DNA of 64,000 bases from Taudactylus pleione (taxonomy: Eukaryota > Chordata > Amphibia > Anura > Myobatrachidae). Numbering within the stretch: position 1 is the first letter of the stretch; each line of letters opens with the position of its first letter. Location: the NCBI GenBank assembly GCA_031769625.1, contig JAUIMM010000213.1, forward strand, positions 2,176,501 to 2,240,500. The letters are read 5' to 3'. A program made the position numbers and the translations under genes. The notes beneath the pieces are model-generated. The model worked only from the letters and a program-made list of their open reading frames with translations. It had not been told where the DNA came from and searched no databases. Positions 44,028 through 54,089 of this stretch are shown here, in pieces.

Positions 44028-47000
44028 GGCCGTCTCAACAGCCACGCCGTCAAAGACAGCCGAGTCAGGTCCGGGTGAAGGCAAGGACCCTGAGACAGAA
44101 GGTCCGGTCGTAGCGGCAACCGCAGAGGAATGTCCACGGACAGACCCTGAAGATCTGAGAACCAGTGCCGTCTGGGCCACGCGGGAGCTATCAACAGGAG
44201 CGTCCCTCCTTCCTGTTTGAATTTCCGGATTACCCGTGGAAGAAGGGAGACCGGAGGGAACAGGTATGCGAACCGGAACGTCCACCGGACGGACAGAGCA
44301 TCCACCAGAGACGCCCCTTCGTCTCTTGTGCGAGACCCGTACACCGGCAACTTGTTGTTGTGCCGGGACGCCATGAGGTCGATTTCTGGAAGACCCCACC
44401 TGTCCACCAGTAGTTGAAAAACGTCCGGGTGCAGGGACCATTCCCCCGGATGAACGTCCTGGCGACTTAGAAAGTCCGCCTCCCAATTGAGCACTCCCGG
44501 GATGAAGACCGCTGATATGGCCGGAAGATTGCGCTCCGCCCAAACCAGGATCCGAGAGACCTCTACGAGAGCCGCCCGACTGCGAGTTCCTCCTTGCCTG
44601 TTTATGTAGGCCACGGTGGTAGCGTTGTCCGACTGGACCTGCACCGGGCGACCCTGGAGAAACCGCTGTGCCTGCTGGAGAGCATTGAAGACCGCACGGA
44701 GTTCCAAGATATTTATTGGAAGCTCCGCTTCTGTCGGCGTCCACCTGCCCTGGAACAAGTGTGGACCCGAAACTGCTCCCCAGCCCCGAAGACTGGCGTC
44801 CGTTGTCAACAGGACCCAATTTGGAACCCAGAACGGACGTCCCTTGTTGAGGTGGGTCGTCTGTAACCACCACGTAAGGGACAGGCGAACCTCCTGGGTG
44901 AGCACAATCGTCTGGGACTTCAGAGACTGAGTCAGCCCGTTCCACTTGGACAGGATCAGGTGCTGCAGAGGTCTGGAGTGAAACTGGGCGTATTCCACCA
45001 TGTCGAACACCGACACCATGGAGCCCAGTAACCTCATCGCCGAGTGTAAGGACACCCGGCGGCTGTGCAGACAACTGCGCACCCTTGACTGTAAAGCAGA
45101 GATCTTGTCCTCCGTCACGAAGATCCTTTGCTGTCCCGAGTCCAATAAGGCTCCAAGATGCAGAATCCTCCGAGACGGGATTAGAGTGGACTTCTGCCAG
45201 TTGATTAGCCAGCCGTGCCATTGTAGCAGTGTAATGGTCAGGTCCAAGTGGCATAACAGGAGCTCTGGAGATCCTGCCACCAATAACAGGTCGTCCAAAT
45301 ACGGCAACATGCGGACTCCCTGCAGCCGCAGAGAAGCCGCCATGACCGCCATCACCTTGGTGAAAACACGTGGTGCTGTTGCCAGGCCAAAAGGTAACGC
45401 CCGAAACTGGAAGTGGTCGCTGCTGATTGCAAACCTGAGGAACTGTTGATGGTGCCAAAGAATAGGGACATGCAGGTAAGCGTCCTGTATGTCCAATGAC
45501 ACCAAGTAGTCCCCAGGTTCCAGCGCCAGAATGATGGACCGTAGGGTCTCCATCCGAAACTTCGGGACCCGCAAAGACTTGTTGAGTGCTTTGAGGTTGA
45601 GAATCGGACGATATGACCCATTGGGTTTCTGTACCAAAAATAGATTTGAATAGAAACCCTGGCCCCTCTGGGAGAATGGAACCGCCACTATAACTCCAGC
45701 CTGGAGCATAGTGTGCAATACCTTCCGCAGCTCCGTAGCCTTGTTCCGGTCTGATGGGAGACCCGTGGTGAAGAAGCGAGCCGGGGGTCTGTGCCGGAAG
45801 GAGAGGGCGTATCCGTGGGAAACCACCTCCAGAACCCAAGTGTCTGTCGTAGTGGTCGACCAACACTGGGCGAACTGTAGCAGGCGGCCTCCCACCCTGG
45901 GATCCCCCAAAGGGAGGCACGGACCGTCAGGCCGCAGGCTTGTCCTCTGGCTTGGGGGCCGGACGTCTGGTACTCCATGCTTGCTTCCGGGGCTTGACCG
46001 ATTTCTTAGGGCCAGCCTGTCGAGGAAACGACTGCGGTTTGGGCCTGCCCTGGGCCCTAGATGACCGAAAGGACGATGGTCCCGAACCAGAAGGAGCAGC
46101 GGCCGACGGGAGACAGGCAGATTGGCTGCCGCCAGCGTGGCCACAATCTTATCCAGATCCGGACCGAAGAGAACTTCTCCGGTAAACGGCAACGCTTCCA
46201 GACCTTTCTTGGAATCTGCGTCCGCCTTCCAGGATCGCAGCCACAAGGTGCGACGAGCAGCTACCGCTGCTGAAGAAATTCTAGACACCAGAGTACTAAT
46301 GTCTAGAGCCGCCTCGTTGATGTAGGTGGCCGAATCACGGAGATTGCCAATCAACTCCGCCTGATCGGCCGGACAGTCGGATTCAAAAGAAGCCTCTAAT
46401 GAATCCGCCCAGCGCTCCATCTCTCTGGCAACCCAGCAAATGGCCATAGCCGGCCGTGCTGCCCCCCCTGCAAGGGAATAAGCGGACTTCAGGCAGATTT
46501 CTACCTTGCGGTCCGTAGCATCCTTAAGGGAGGACATGGATGGCATCGGCAATGTGGCACTACGGACAAGACGGGTCACGTGAGAATCCACCTGTGGAGG
46601 GGATTCCCACTTAGCAAAATAATTATCCGCGAACGGATAAGCCACCGCCAGGCGTCTCTGCGGCTGGTATCTTTTGCCAGGTTGTTTCCACGCCTCCTCT
46701 AAATGGTCCACCAACTGACCCGAAAGAGGAAAGACTGTGGCATCGCCCTTCACATCTTTGAAAAAGGCATACTTAGATTTAGCCGCTGGGGGAACTTCGT
46801 CCTCAATCACCAAGGCTGTGCGGACCGCCCGAATAAGTCCAGGAATATATACTTTGGACTTAGCATCAGCGTCCTTAGTATGGAGAGGTTCCTGATCGTA
46901 AGGATCCAGAATCTCCCCATCATCAGACGTCCCTTCGTCATCCTCATAAGGAGCGGACAGAGATGCCACCGGCCTTTTATGAGGCCGCATCACAGACTCC

Positions 47001-47386
47001 CCTTGCAACACATCCGACAAGTGCTGTACAGAACTCGTCAGGGAGTTAACCCACGCTGGCTCCTGAGAACCCGGGAGCGGGGAAATAGGGAGACTGTGGG
47101 GTACCACCAATTGTCGTGGGAACCCCTGCATGGGTGACGACACCACAGACTGCTGGGACAAACCCATCGGAGTAAACGCGGGCTGCGGAGCTAACTGGCC
47201 CACTAAAGCTGTTAACGCCTGAGCGAAACAAGCCCAGGGCGGCTCCTGTACCGGTGCTGTAACCGTAATAGGCCGCGCCATGGACAAACACTGCCGGCAA
47301 AGGCCCTCCGCGCTACCCTCCCCCTCCGCTAACGGTACTTTGCACGTGGTACACTGTAGCCGGAGGGGAAAATCACTTTCAGACAT
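44021..47386 (-). CDS. DIRS Gag-like/reverse transcriptase/RNase H frame
   Basis: A 1121-codon frame. Residues 1-420 are Gag-like, with two CxxC pairs near the start (12-15, 30-33), an acidic patch (148-160) and no zinc knuckle. The RT follows at about 535-760, with PNGSYRPILNLKALN (588-602), the first catalytic Asp in SLDIQDAYL (632) and YLDD (696-699). RNase H spans about 858-975, with Asp863, Glu895, Asp920 and Asp971. The C-terminal part (about 985-1080; GLPEIDLMASRHNNKL, FPPVSLLPR, IAPAWPRRHWF) matches the extra domain usual after RNase H in DIRS elements. Residues about 425-500 look out of frame: a basic Gag tail continues in another frame (46110-45930) and stops at 45927, suggesting a 1-nt change fused Gag to RT here. 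The frame overlaps the recombinase by 7 nt. Confidence 0.93.
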   Translation of the reverse strand: MSESDFPLRLQCTTCKVPLAEGEGSAEGLCRQCLSMARPITVTAPVQEPPWACFAQALTALVGQLAPQPAFTPMGLSQQSVVSSPMQGFPRQLVVPHSLPISPLPGSQEPAWVNSLTSSVQHLSDVLQGESVMRPHKRPVASLSAPYEDDEGTSDDGEILDPYDQEPLHTKDADAKSKVYIPGLIRAVRTALVIEDEVPPAAKSKYAFFKDVKGDATVFPLSGQLVDHLEEAWKQPGKRYQPQRRLAVAYPFADNYFAKWESPPQVDSHVTRLVRSATLPMPSMSSLKDATDRKVEICLKSAYSLAGGAARPAMAICWVAREMERWADSLEASFESDCPADQAELIGNLRDSATYINEAALDISTLVSRISSAAVAARRTLWLRSWKADADSKKGLEALPFTGEVLFGPDLDKIVATLAAANLPVSRRPLLLLVRDHRPFGHLGPRAGPNRSRFLDRLALRNRSSPGSKHGVPDVRPPSQRTSLRPDGPCLPLGDPRVGGRLLQFAQCWSTTTTDTWVLEVVSHGYALSFRHRPPARFFTTGLPSDRNKATELRKVLHTMLQAGVIVAVPFSQRGQGFYSNLFLVQKPNGSYRPILNLKALNKSLRVPKFRMETLRSIILALEPGDYLVSLDIQDAYLHVPILWHHQQFLRFAISSDHFQFRALPFGLATAPRVFTKVMAVMAASLRLQGVRMLPYLDDLLLVAGSPELLLCHLDLTITLLQWHGWLINWQKSTLIPSRRILHLGALLDSGQQRIFVTEDKISALQSRVRSCLHSRRVSLHSAMRLLGSMVSVFDMVEYAQFHSRPLQHLILSKWNGLTQSLKSQTIVLTQEVRLSLTWWLQTTHLNKGRPFWVPNWVLLTTDASLRGWGAVSGPHLFQGRWTPTEAELPINILELRAVFNALQQAQRFLQGRPVQVQSDNATTVAYINRQGGTRSRAALVEVSRILVWAERNLPAISAVFIPGVLNWEADFLSRQDVHPGEWSLHPDVFQLLVDRWGLPEIDLMASRHNNKLPVYGSRTRDEGASLVDALSVRWTFRFAYLFPPVSLLPRVIRKFKQEGGTLLLIAPAWPRRHWFSDLQGLSVDIPLRLPLRPDLLSQGPCLHPDLTRLSLTAWLLRRPC

Positions 47387-48311
47387 GATGGCACCACGTA
47401 TGTGACCTCTCTCACCAATTAAGTATTAAATAGGCGAGAGACCACCCTGCAGCACCGCACCGCAAGGGCTTTAGCAGAAAGAACAGGGACAGTAATAAAG
47501 CTGATAGTTTAGAGAAGAAAAGTTACAGGCAGCAGCGCTAGCACAGTCACATACAATGCAGAGAAATAACAATTCCTGCACTAACAGCGCTGATCACTCA
47601 ACTACACAGACACAGGGCCTGGTAGGACACAGCGCTGCATACACAGACCTGACCACAGCGGAGGAGAGGTATGCGGGGGGACCCAGACCACGATGCTTCC
47701 GTCCAGCGCTTCCAGCAGCGTTCACCATGCGTTCTGGAGAAGATGGCCGCCGAGGAGCAGAGAGGAGGCTGGCCTGGGGGAGGAGCGCTGCCACAGGACC
47801 AGTCGGCAGCATGCAGAGAGGGCTGTGTGCAGCGGGGGAGGCGCCGGCTGTGAGACAAGTAAGGCGCGCTCCCCTGGCATGCATTTAACCCCTGGGACGC
47901 CGCAGCGCTACCGCTCTGCTGCGGTCCGCTGTCCCAGGGGGTAGTGGAAGCGCAGGTTGGTCGCCTGGCTCCACGCTGCAGCCAGTCCCCAGGGAGCCCC
48001 CTGCCTGGGGACTTAGGACCATGTGATCAGCGGGGACCCACCGCGGGACCCCGCTGCTTACCTCTGTCCCCCTTGAATCCGGCCATGGTCCGGAGTATCT
48101 GGGGTCACCGCTAGCTGTGACCCCAGACGCCCACCAGCATCCCCGGATCAGTACCGGCGTTCTGGTACCGGCGGGGTGTAGGGAAGACAGCATGGACGTC
48201 AGGACTGACTGTCCATGCTGTTCATCCAGATGTGCAGCCACAGCTGCATGAAGAATAAGCTTCAGGGGCTCTTCTAGCCCCCACTCCAACAGGTGCACCC
48301 GACTCCGGCCG

Positions 48312-48487
48312 GGCACCAAACTAAACTGAGGTGCCTTGGCCCGGGGGCGGGGTATAGGAGGGGGATAGGAGGGGGACCTAGTGCATCCTGGGAGGCTGAA
48401 AGCTTAACTCTTTGGTGCCCTGCGACTGACGTCACACCTATACCCAAGGTATCCTGTGGATACCCTATGGACCCTGAAGTAGAAAAT
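48312..48487. repeat. DIRS right (5') terminal inverted repeat
   Basis: It ends taccctatggaccctgaagt-agaaaat (48461-48487). Inward it is the inverse of 42603-42727 but contains one extra 12-bp block (a second ataggaggggg near 48355-48375). By DIRS precedent this side would carry the promoter for minus-strand transcription. Confidence 0.93.
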
Positions 48488-49624
48488 AATTTTTTTTTGG
48501 TTTGGAGTGTACTTTGGGGGTTACAGCACCCTTTAACGGTCAAGCCAGCCGGCCCTTTACTTATGACACAGGCGCACGCTTGGCACTACTTTGTTGATGC
48601 ACGTGCGGCTACTGCGCACACAATTCACAAACACAGAAAAAATATTTTGTTAGTTGGTTTGTAGTGTACTTTGGGGGTTACAGCACCCTTTAACGGTCAA
48701 GCCAGCCGGCCCTTTACTTATGACACAGGCGCACGCTTGGCACTACTTTGTTGATGCACGTGCGGCTACTGCGCACACAATTCACAAACACAGAAAAAAT
48801 ATTATTTTTTTAGCACTTGGGGGGAGCACCCCTGATGGACAGAGCACCCCCTGGACAACACTACAGCACCCCTTTAGGACTGGGACACTGCACAGGACTT
48901 TGGAGTGGACACAGCCCCTATGGAGAACTGACTGCACAACACAGTCCAGCCAGCCCCTATGGACTTTGAAGTAGTGGACACAGCCCCTATTAACAGCAGC
49001 ACAGCACAACACAGCCAGCCCCTATGGACTTTGAAATAGTGGACACAGCCCCTATGGACAACAGCAGCACAGCGCAGCACAGCACAGCACAACACTACTC
49101 TGCACTACACTACACTACACAGCCCAGCCAGCCCTAACTCCCACCCTCCCTCTTCACTGTCCACTGCCGAGTGAGAAAATGGCGCCGACGCGGGTACCTT
49201 ATATAGGATCCAAAACCCGCGAGACCCGGAAGGCGGGATGATGACGTTTTGCCTCGATTTCAGATCCGAGTCAGGCGGGAAAAGTCGAGCCTGACTCGGA
49301 TCGGCCTCGGATCGGGGGGGCTCGGGGGGGTTCGGATTTCAGAAATCCGAACCTGCTCACCCCTAGTATATATTGTACCGTCTGCTACAATGTTATTTAT
49401 TTACAGTATATACTGTATTTCCAAATAGCAACCGCTATTGTTGGGCAGACATCAAACATATTTGAGAGCACCCAGCAATGTTCAGCTTCCTGTAGATTTG
49501 TTGATGTGTCCATAGTAAGATTTATTAAGCCAATTGTGAAATTACATATGTAACTGGCACAGTGTATAAATAGCAATGTGTAGCACTGCTCCTCTGCATC
49601 TCATATGCCAACCTCTCTCACTAA

Positions 49625-50531
49625 GGGCTCTATTTACTACAATCCGCATATTGAATGCGGATTGTAGTGTGATATTACCGAGTGAATTCGCATTGCGAAT
49701 TCAGGCAATATCACATGAATTTACTATAAATCCCTTGCAGGGACAGAGCTTGTGATAAAGCTCTGTCCCTGCTTATCCCATCCGCACTCTAGTCGCTGTA
49801 TTTTTGGAAAAAATACCACGACTAAGAGCCCGCGCATGCGCCGACCCACTATCGCTGCTACCCCCCACCGATGCTAAGCCCCGCCCCTCGTGATCGCGGA
49901 CCCCCGCGACCCCCCCTCCCCCCCGCGACCACCCCCTCCCTTCATTACACTTACCTGCATCCTCCTGGCCTCCGGTGATTTTCTCCGGGCTTCCCGATCA
50001 GGTGATCTCCCATACTGCACTGGCACCCGATCACCTGATGACCGGGCCGCAGTGCACTATGGGAGACCAGCTGACCGGAGAGGAGCCATCACCAGAGGCC
50101 CGATCACCAGTCCCTGAATTCAGGTAAGTAAAAAAAAAATGTTTCAATTTTATTTTTGTTTTTTTTATAGCAATCAGCTTGCAGACTGTTTAGACCACAT
50201 AGCTGATTACTGGTACCGGCTCCCGCCTCTGCTCTCCCCGTTAGAGCAGAGTGGGAGCCTGGTAACCAGGGGAGACCCTGGATAACGCTAGTTCCAGGTG
50301 GCGTTATTATCACAGGGCTTCCCCCGGTATTTTTTTACAATTTATTTTTAGTAACTCTGGTTGGATCACATTTCCCATTACAGTTATGGGAAATGCGATC
50401 TGCTTTTTTTTACTAATTCTACTCCAATTGCCCTGTAATAACTACAGGTGAAACTAAAATAATGTGAAAAGGGTGTGAAAACACCCTTTTTCACTTTATT
50501 TTAGTAAAAATAATGTTAATAAATAGAGCCC
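49625..50531. mobile_element. 907-bp Harbinger-type MITE with TAA duplication
   Basis: The ends gggctctatttacta and, reverse complemented, gggctctatttattaa are flanked by TAA at 49622-49624 and 50532-50534. The interior has the palindromic pair caatccgcatattgaatgcggattg, a C-rich stretch (49875-49940) and small hairpins. Non-coding. Confidence 0.93.
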
Positions 50532-50736
50532 TAAGTGAATACTACGTTAAGTACACAGCACAAATTTAAATAATTTTATATAAATGTGAATTTACTATTA
50601 TATTAAGCAGTCTATGCATGTAAAGTAATTTAGTTATTTTATTCAATTCACATAATGGTCCTTTAGGATAAGCCCTGGAGTAGGACATGACTAGAGGTTA
50701 CGAGTGCTACCACTTGAAGTGGAGAGAAGATTACAA

Positions 50737-50834
50737 GGGGTACATTTACTAAAGGTTTTTAGAAGTGGAGATGTTGCCCATAGCAACTAATCAGATTCAA
50801 TTCTAAAAACCTGCACTTTAGTAAATATACTCCC
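50737..50834. mobile_element. Short MITE (GCAACATCTCCACTT family), inverted copy
   Basis: The ends ggggtacatttactaaag and gtaaatatactccc are inverted. The middle ggagatgttgcccatagcaac is the inverse of the middle of 34132-34243. Confidence 0.78.
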
Positions 50835-51100
50835 TAGTGAGAAAACAGACTGGTGAGTGAATGCCAAGGATGGTGGATAAAGCACTGCCAATAGAGATGA
50901 GGAACTCTAGATACACCTATAAAGAGAAAGCGTAATGAGCTGATATAGAGATCCTAATACAGCTGTGTTTCCCAATTCCAGGACTCAGGGAGCACTAACA
51001 TTGAATGTTTTTCAAGTTTCCTCACAGGATCACAAGTGAAGTAATTAGCACCACCTGTGGATCTTATAAGATATGTCAATCAGTAATGAATACACCTGTG

Positions 51101-51468
51101 CTGGCCCGCCATCAGGGGGGTACTGCCGGGCCCATAGTCCCAGGCCCGGAGAGAGTGGGGGCCCGGGTGGCAGAGGTGCAGTTAAGCACCGGCAGCCAGG
51201 AAAAAACAGTGCCGCTGGTGGCACTTCAAATATGGCCCCTGGCCACGAGCCAATCACAGCTCGCGGACCAGCAGCCAATTAGGAGTGGCTGCTCCCCTGT
51301 GCCTCCCTCTACTCCATCCTTCCCTGCCCTGTATCCCTCCCATTAAGGTTCAGCCTTCCCTACCCTGTGCCTCCCTCCTATTCCAGCCTTCCCTGCCCTT
51401 TACACCCCCCAGGGTGGCCCTGCCTATTTTATCAGTACTGGGCCCCACAATTTCTGGTGGCAGCCCTG
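51101..51468. mobile_element. 368-bp hAT-type MITE with exact 8-bp duplication
   Basis: cacctgtg flanks both sides (51093-51100, 51469-51476). The right end reads ggtggcagccctg; the left end ctggcccgccatcagg is its degraded inverse. The interior ggaccagcagccaat segment is shared with the hAT-type MITE at 1686-2937. Confidence 0.85.
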
Positions 51469-51667
51469 CACCTGTGCTCCAGCATGGAGTATGGAAAATA
51501 TGCACTGGTAGGGTTCCCTAAGGACTGGAACTAGGAAACAGACATGTAAGTCTGCAGTTGGTAACTTAATTTAATAAAATAATTAGTATGGTGAATAAAA
51601 AAAACAAAACAAAAACAGAGAGAGAGAATTAATTTATCAGGTGACAATCCACATCCTGTGGCTAAAT

Positions 51668-52070
51668 GTGATATTTGAAGATAATTTCCCTCTCAGCGCT
51701 GCAAGTAGTGTCCTCACGGGATTTTTCATACATAATTAAACATGTTCATGAAAAAAAAGAAAAAAGCATACAATAATGAAATACAATAAACAAAAAAAAG
51801 TCCAGACTCTTGTGGCAAAATGGATATGGAAAAATGTGTTGAAGGATCCTTCTCCAGGGAGAATAAAGAAGCAGATTTTCAGCCACCAACTGATTACCAG
51901 CTACCCACTGGTTAATCTACCCTTACTTGATTAGAGAAGGATTAGCGTCTTATCCATCTTTTGTATTATTTTTTTATTTATATTCATGAATATGTTTAAT
52001 TGTGTATGAAAAATCCTGTGTCGATATGCTACTTGCAGTGCTGAGAGGAAAATTATCTTCAAATATCTTA
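51668..52070. mobile_element. MITE with about 85-bp inverted ends
   Basis: The left arm (gatatttgaagataatttcc...ctcagcgctgcaagta...ttcatgaa, 51668-51753) and the right arm (ttcatgaatatgtttaattg...tacttgcagtgctgag...cttcaaatatc, 51984-52070) are reverse complements with few mismatches. The spacer is AT-rich. No target duplication is evident. Confidence 0.82.
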
Positions 52071-52278
52071 ATTAAAAAAAATGAACCTGAAAACCCTGCA
52101 GAGTAATAGGAGAGTAAATTTTATTTAAGTTAACATCAGACTTCAGTATAGCTGTGACCTTGTTAGCTAATCTCAAGTGTGAGCCCATAAACAATTAATG
52201 ATCCATGTACAGTCAGTAGACTCCTCAGATAGAGCTGCCATCAAGTTAACCAAGAGTTAATATTAGCCAATAATAATT

Positions 52279-53184
52279 CAGGGGTGTATCTACCCATTGG
52301 CCAGGATGGCACTCGCCAGGGGCGCCGACCAAAGGGGTGGCGCCGTCCGGCAGTGCCACCAGTAGCCAAGGGGTGGACAAGTCCCCCGCCCCACAAGTGT
52401 AGGGCAGACCGCAGTGATAGCGGTCTTTCCTACACCGGTTACAAACACTGAGCAGCCTGCGGCAGCTGTGTGTTTGTAATAGCAGCCAGCTAATGAGAGT
52501 CAGACAGACTCTCAGTTGTTGCTGCGTCGTCCGCGGAGGGGGCCGGCTGGAGGTCACTAATGAGCTCCTTGTGCCAGCTCCCCCTGCAGCATGTGATGGG
52601 AGAGACGTCATACGTCATGACATCTCTCCCATGCAGGAGAAGAGTGGCCGGGACTCAGAGCAGACAGCGGCAGTCACGTCTGGAGCGGGGATCAGGTAAG
52701 TCGAATTTTTTTTCTGTTCTTTGTGTGTGTGTGTGTGTGTGTGTAAGCCTGGCACTACAGGGGGGGCACTGAAATGGGGGTGGCAGCTACTGGGGGCACT
52801 TTATGGCGCGGTGCCCATTACTGGGGGGCACTGTATAGGAGTGGCCACTACTGGGGGCAATTTATGGGGGTGGCCACTACTGGGAGCACTGTATAGGGGT
52901 GGCCACTACTGGGGGCAATTTAGGGGGTGGGTGGCCACTGTATAGGCGTGGCCAATACTGGGGGCAATTTAGGGTGGTGGCCACTACTGGGGGCACTATA
53001 TAGGGGGGACTACTACTGGGGGCACTGTATGGGGGGATTACTACTGGGGGCACTGTATAGGAGGGGCTACTACTGGGGGCAATGTAGCATAGGGGGGATT
53101 ACTATTGGGGGCACTGGATAGGGGGGGTGGGGGGCGCCAGTCTATTACTTGCCAGGGGCACTTGGATCACTAGATACACCCCTG
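52279..53184. mobile_element. hAT-type MITE (CAGGGGYGTATCTA family), copy 2
   Basis: Exact 8-bp duplication taataatt (52271-52278, 53185-53192). It is closely similar to 35755-36635 from end to end, including the G-rich tandem units (52780-53130). It has an extra 120 bp near 52330-52450 (gccgaccaaaggggtggcgcc ... ctacaccgg) absent from copy 1. Confidence 0.95.
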
Positions 53185-53192
53185 TAATAATT

Positions 53193-53569
53193 GCAGGCAT
53201 GCTGGGATTGACAGTGCACCAAGCCAAAAACTCCGTAGACTATTATATAAGTACATGAGAATGGTAACATTGTCAGCGGGACTAATATTTCAAAGAGTAG
53301 AGATTGTGGCACAGTAGTCAGAAGTGTAAATGGCTGGTATGAGAGACCATAATGATAATTCTGCTGCATGGAACAATACCCAGGAAAGAATGATTTCCCC
53401 AAGGCATGAAGGACCAACTCCTGGGGAATAACAATAGCATATTGTGGCATTTTATTGAAACATATTGTGGAAGAGTTGTTAATAAAGTGGAAAGTTTAAT
53501 AAGAAATGGTCTTTTGTCTATAACTGTACCAATTTACTGTGAACTTTGTTGATCCATTGATGTTAGCTC
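53193..53569. other. Unassigned sequence
   Basis: No gene or repeat recognised; the 101-aa minus frame at 53145-53450 crosses the MITE boundary and is not protein-like. Confidence 0.45.
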
Positions 53570-53885
53570 AGGTATAGTGGCTAGCATTGTTGCCTCATAG
53601 ATGTAGAGCTATGAGCCCAATTCTGACAAGAGCACGATCTGTGTGTAGTTTGTATATTCTTGTGTTTTTGTGGACTACTCCGTTTGCTCTAGTGTTTTGT
53701 CACAATCCAAATGCATATTGATAGGCGAATTTGTATCTGACAAAATAGAACAATATTTGTGTAGTAAAGGAATTAAATTGCAAGCTCCATTAGGAAGGAC
53801 AGGGACTAATGCGAATGGTTTAGCATTCTCTGGAAAGCTCTATCTCATTTGAATTGCTATACAAATATATAAATAAATAATAACT
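53570..53885 (+). mobile_element. tRNA-headed SINE with LINE-like tail
   Basis: The head (tatagtggctagcattgttgcctc, 53575) resembles a tRNA A-box region, and gagcccaattctgacaaga at 53612 sits at B-box distance. It is followed by a conserved body (gtgtgtagtttgtatattct, 53640), a tail with ttgcaagctccattaggaagg (53777) and a 3' end of gctatacaaatatataaata and (aaata) repeats. SINEs of this pattern are RNA polymerase III transcribed and mobilised by a LINE. It is diverged from the consensus-like pattern I recognise. Confidence 0.82.
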
Positions 53886-54089
53886 TGAATATGCAACAAT
53901 CCCTTTTCCAAACTATCATCTACACAACCCAGGGATGCAGAAGTCTGAACTAGCCAAAAGTACTCTGAGGAGATAGGTTGAACAATACAAACTGGTGCCC
54001 AGTGGTGACGTGAAGCCATAGAATACAGTGTTTAGGAGATGATTCATAGATGTATGGTATTGCACAGCTGCAGGAATGTGTACAGCCTA

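Larger units (their letters stand above)
42542..48487 (-). mobile_element. Nearly intact DIRS1-like tyrosine-recombinase retrotransposon
   Basis: The element has every structural hallmark of the DIRS1 group. These are inverted terminal repeats (42542-42727 and 48312-48487) with non-identical outermost ends, an internal complementary region (42874-42983) just beyond the 3' end of the coding part, and no target duplication. Its reading frames are Gag/RT/RNase H and an overlapping tyrosine recombinase. DIRS elements are thought to replicate through a circular DNA whose ends are joined with the help of the internal region, then integrate by recombinase rather than DDE integrase. It is inserted in the tandem array of the 12.7-kb hAT element. 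Both large frames are free of stops, which suggests a recent arrival. Confidence 0.96.
41926..48800. repeat. Six-unit tandem array (about 156 bp) in the hAT leader, split by DIRS
   Basis: Units begin near 41926 (diverged), 42091, 42249, 42405, 48503 and 48659. Each contains gtgtactttgggggttacag, acggtcaagccagccggccc, gcgcacgcttggcactactt and cacacaattcacaaacacag. Counting the split unit without the DIRS gives about 153 bp, so the DIRS entered mid-array with no visible loss. The Met frames in the array (for example 42242-42595) are repeat translations. Confidence 0.95.
36667..49365 (-). mobile_element. 12.7-kb hAT transposon containing a DIRS insertion
   Basis: Its boundaries are set by an exact 8-bp duplication gtatatat (36659-36666, 49366-49373) and inverted ends taggggtgtgcaccgg (left) and taggggtgagcaggtt (reverse complement of right). 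Transcription would run leftwards. The leader (49365 to 41862) has a short-repeat part near 48830-49130 and a six-unit array of about 156 bp; the transposase gene runs 41861-37302; the 3' part has subterminal copies of gttttggatctggat at 36700-36810. Two insertions are present: a DIRS element in the array (42542-48487) and an insertion in the transposase (38041-39540). Without DIRS it is about 6.75 kb. It belongs to the same broad family as the copy at 16012-19363. Confidence 0.95.

Noticed and set aside
44027..45920. Upstream extension of the recombinase frame (total 971 codons)
   Set aside because: This part overlaps the RT frame, is low-complexity glycine/serine/proline-rich, and has no recombinase or other domain; the ATG at 44027 is better placed.
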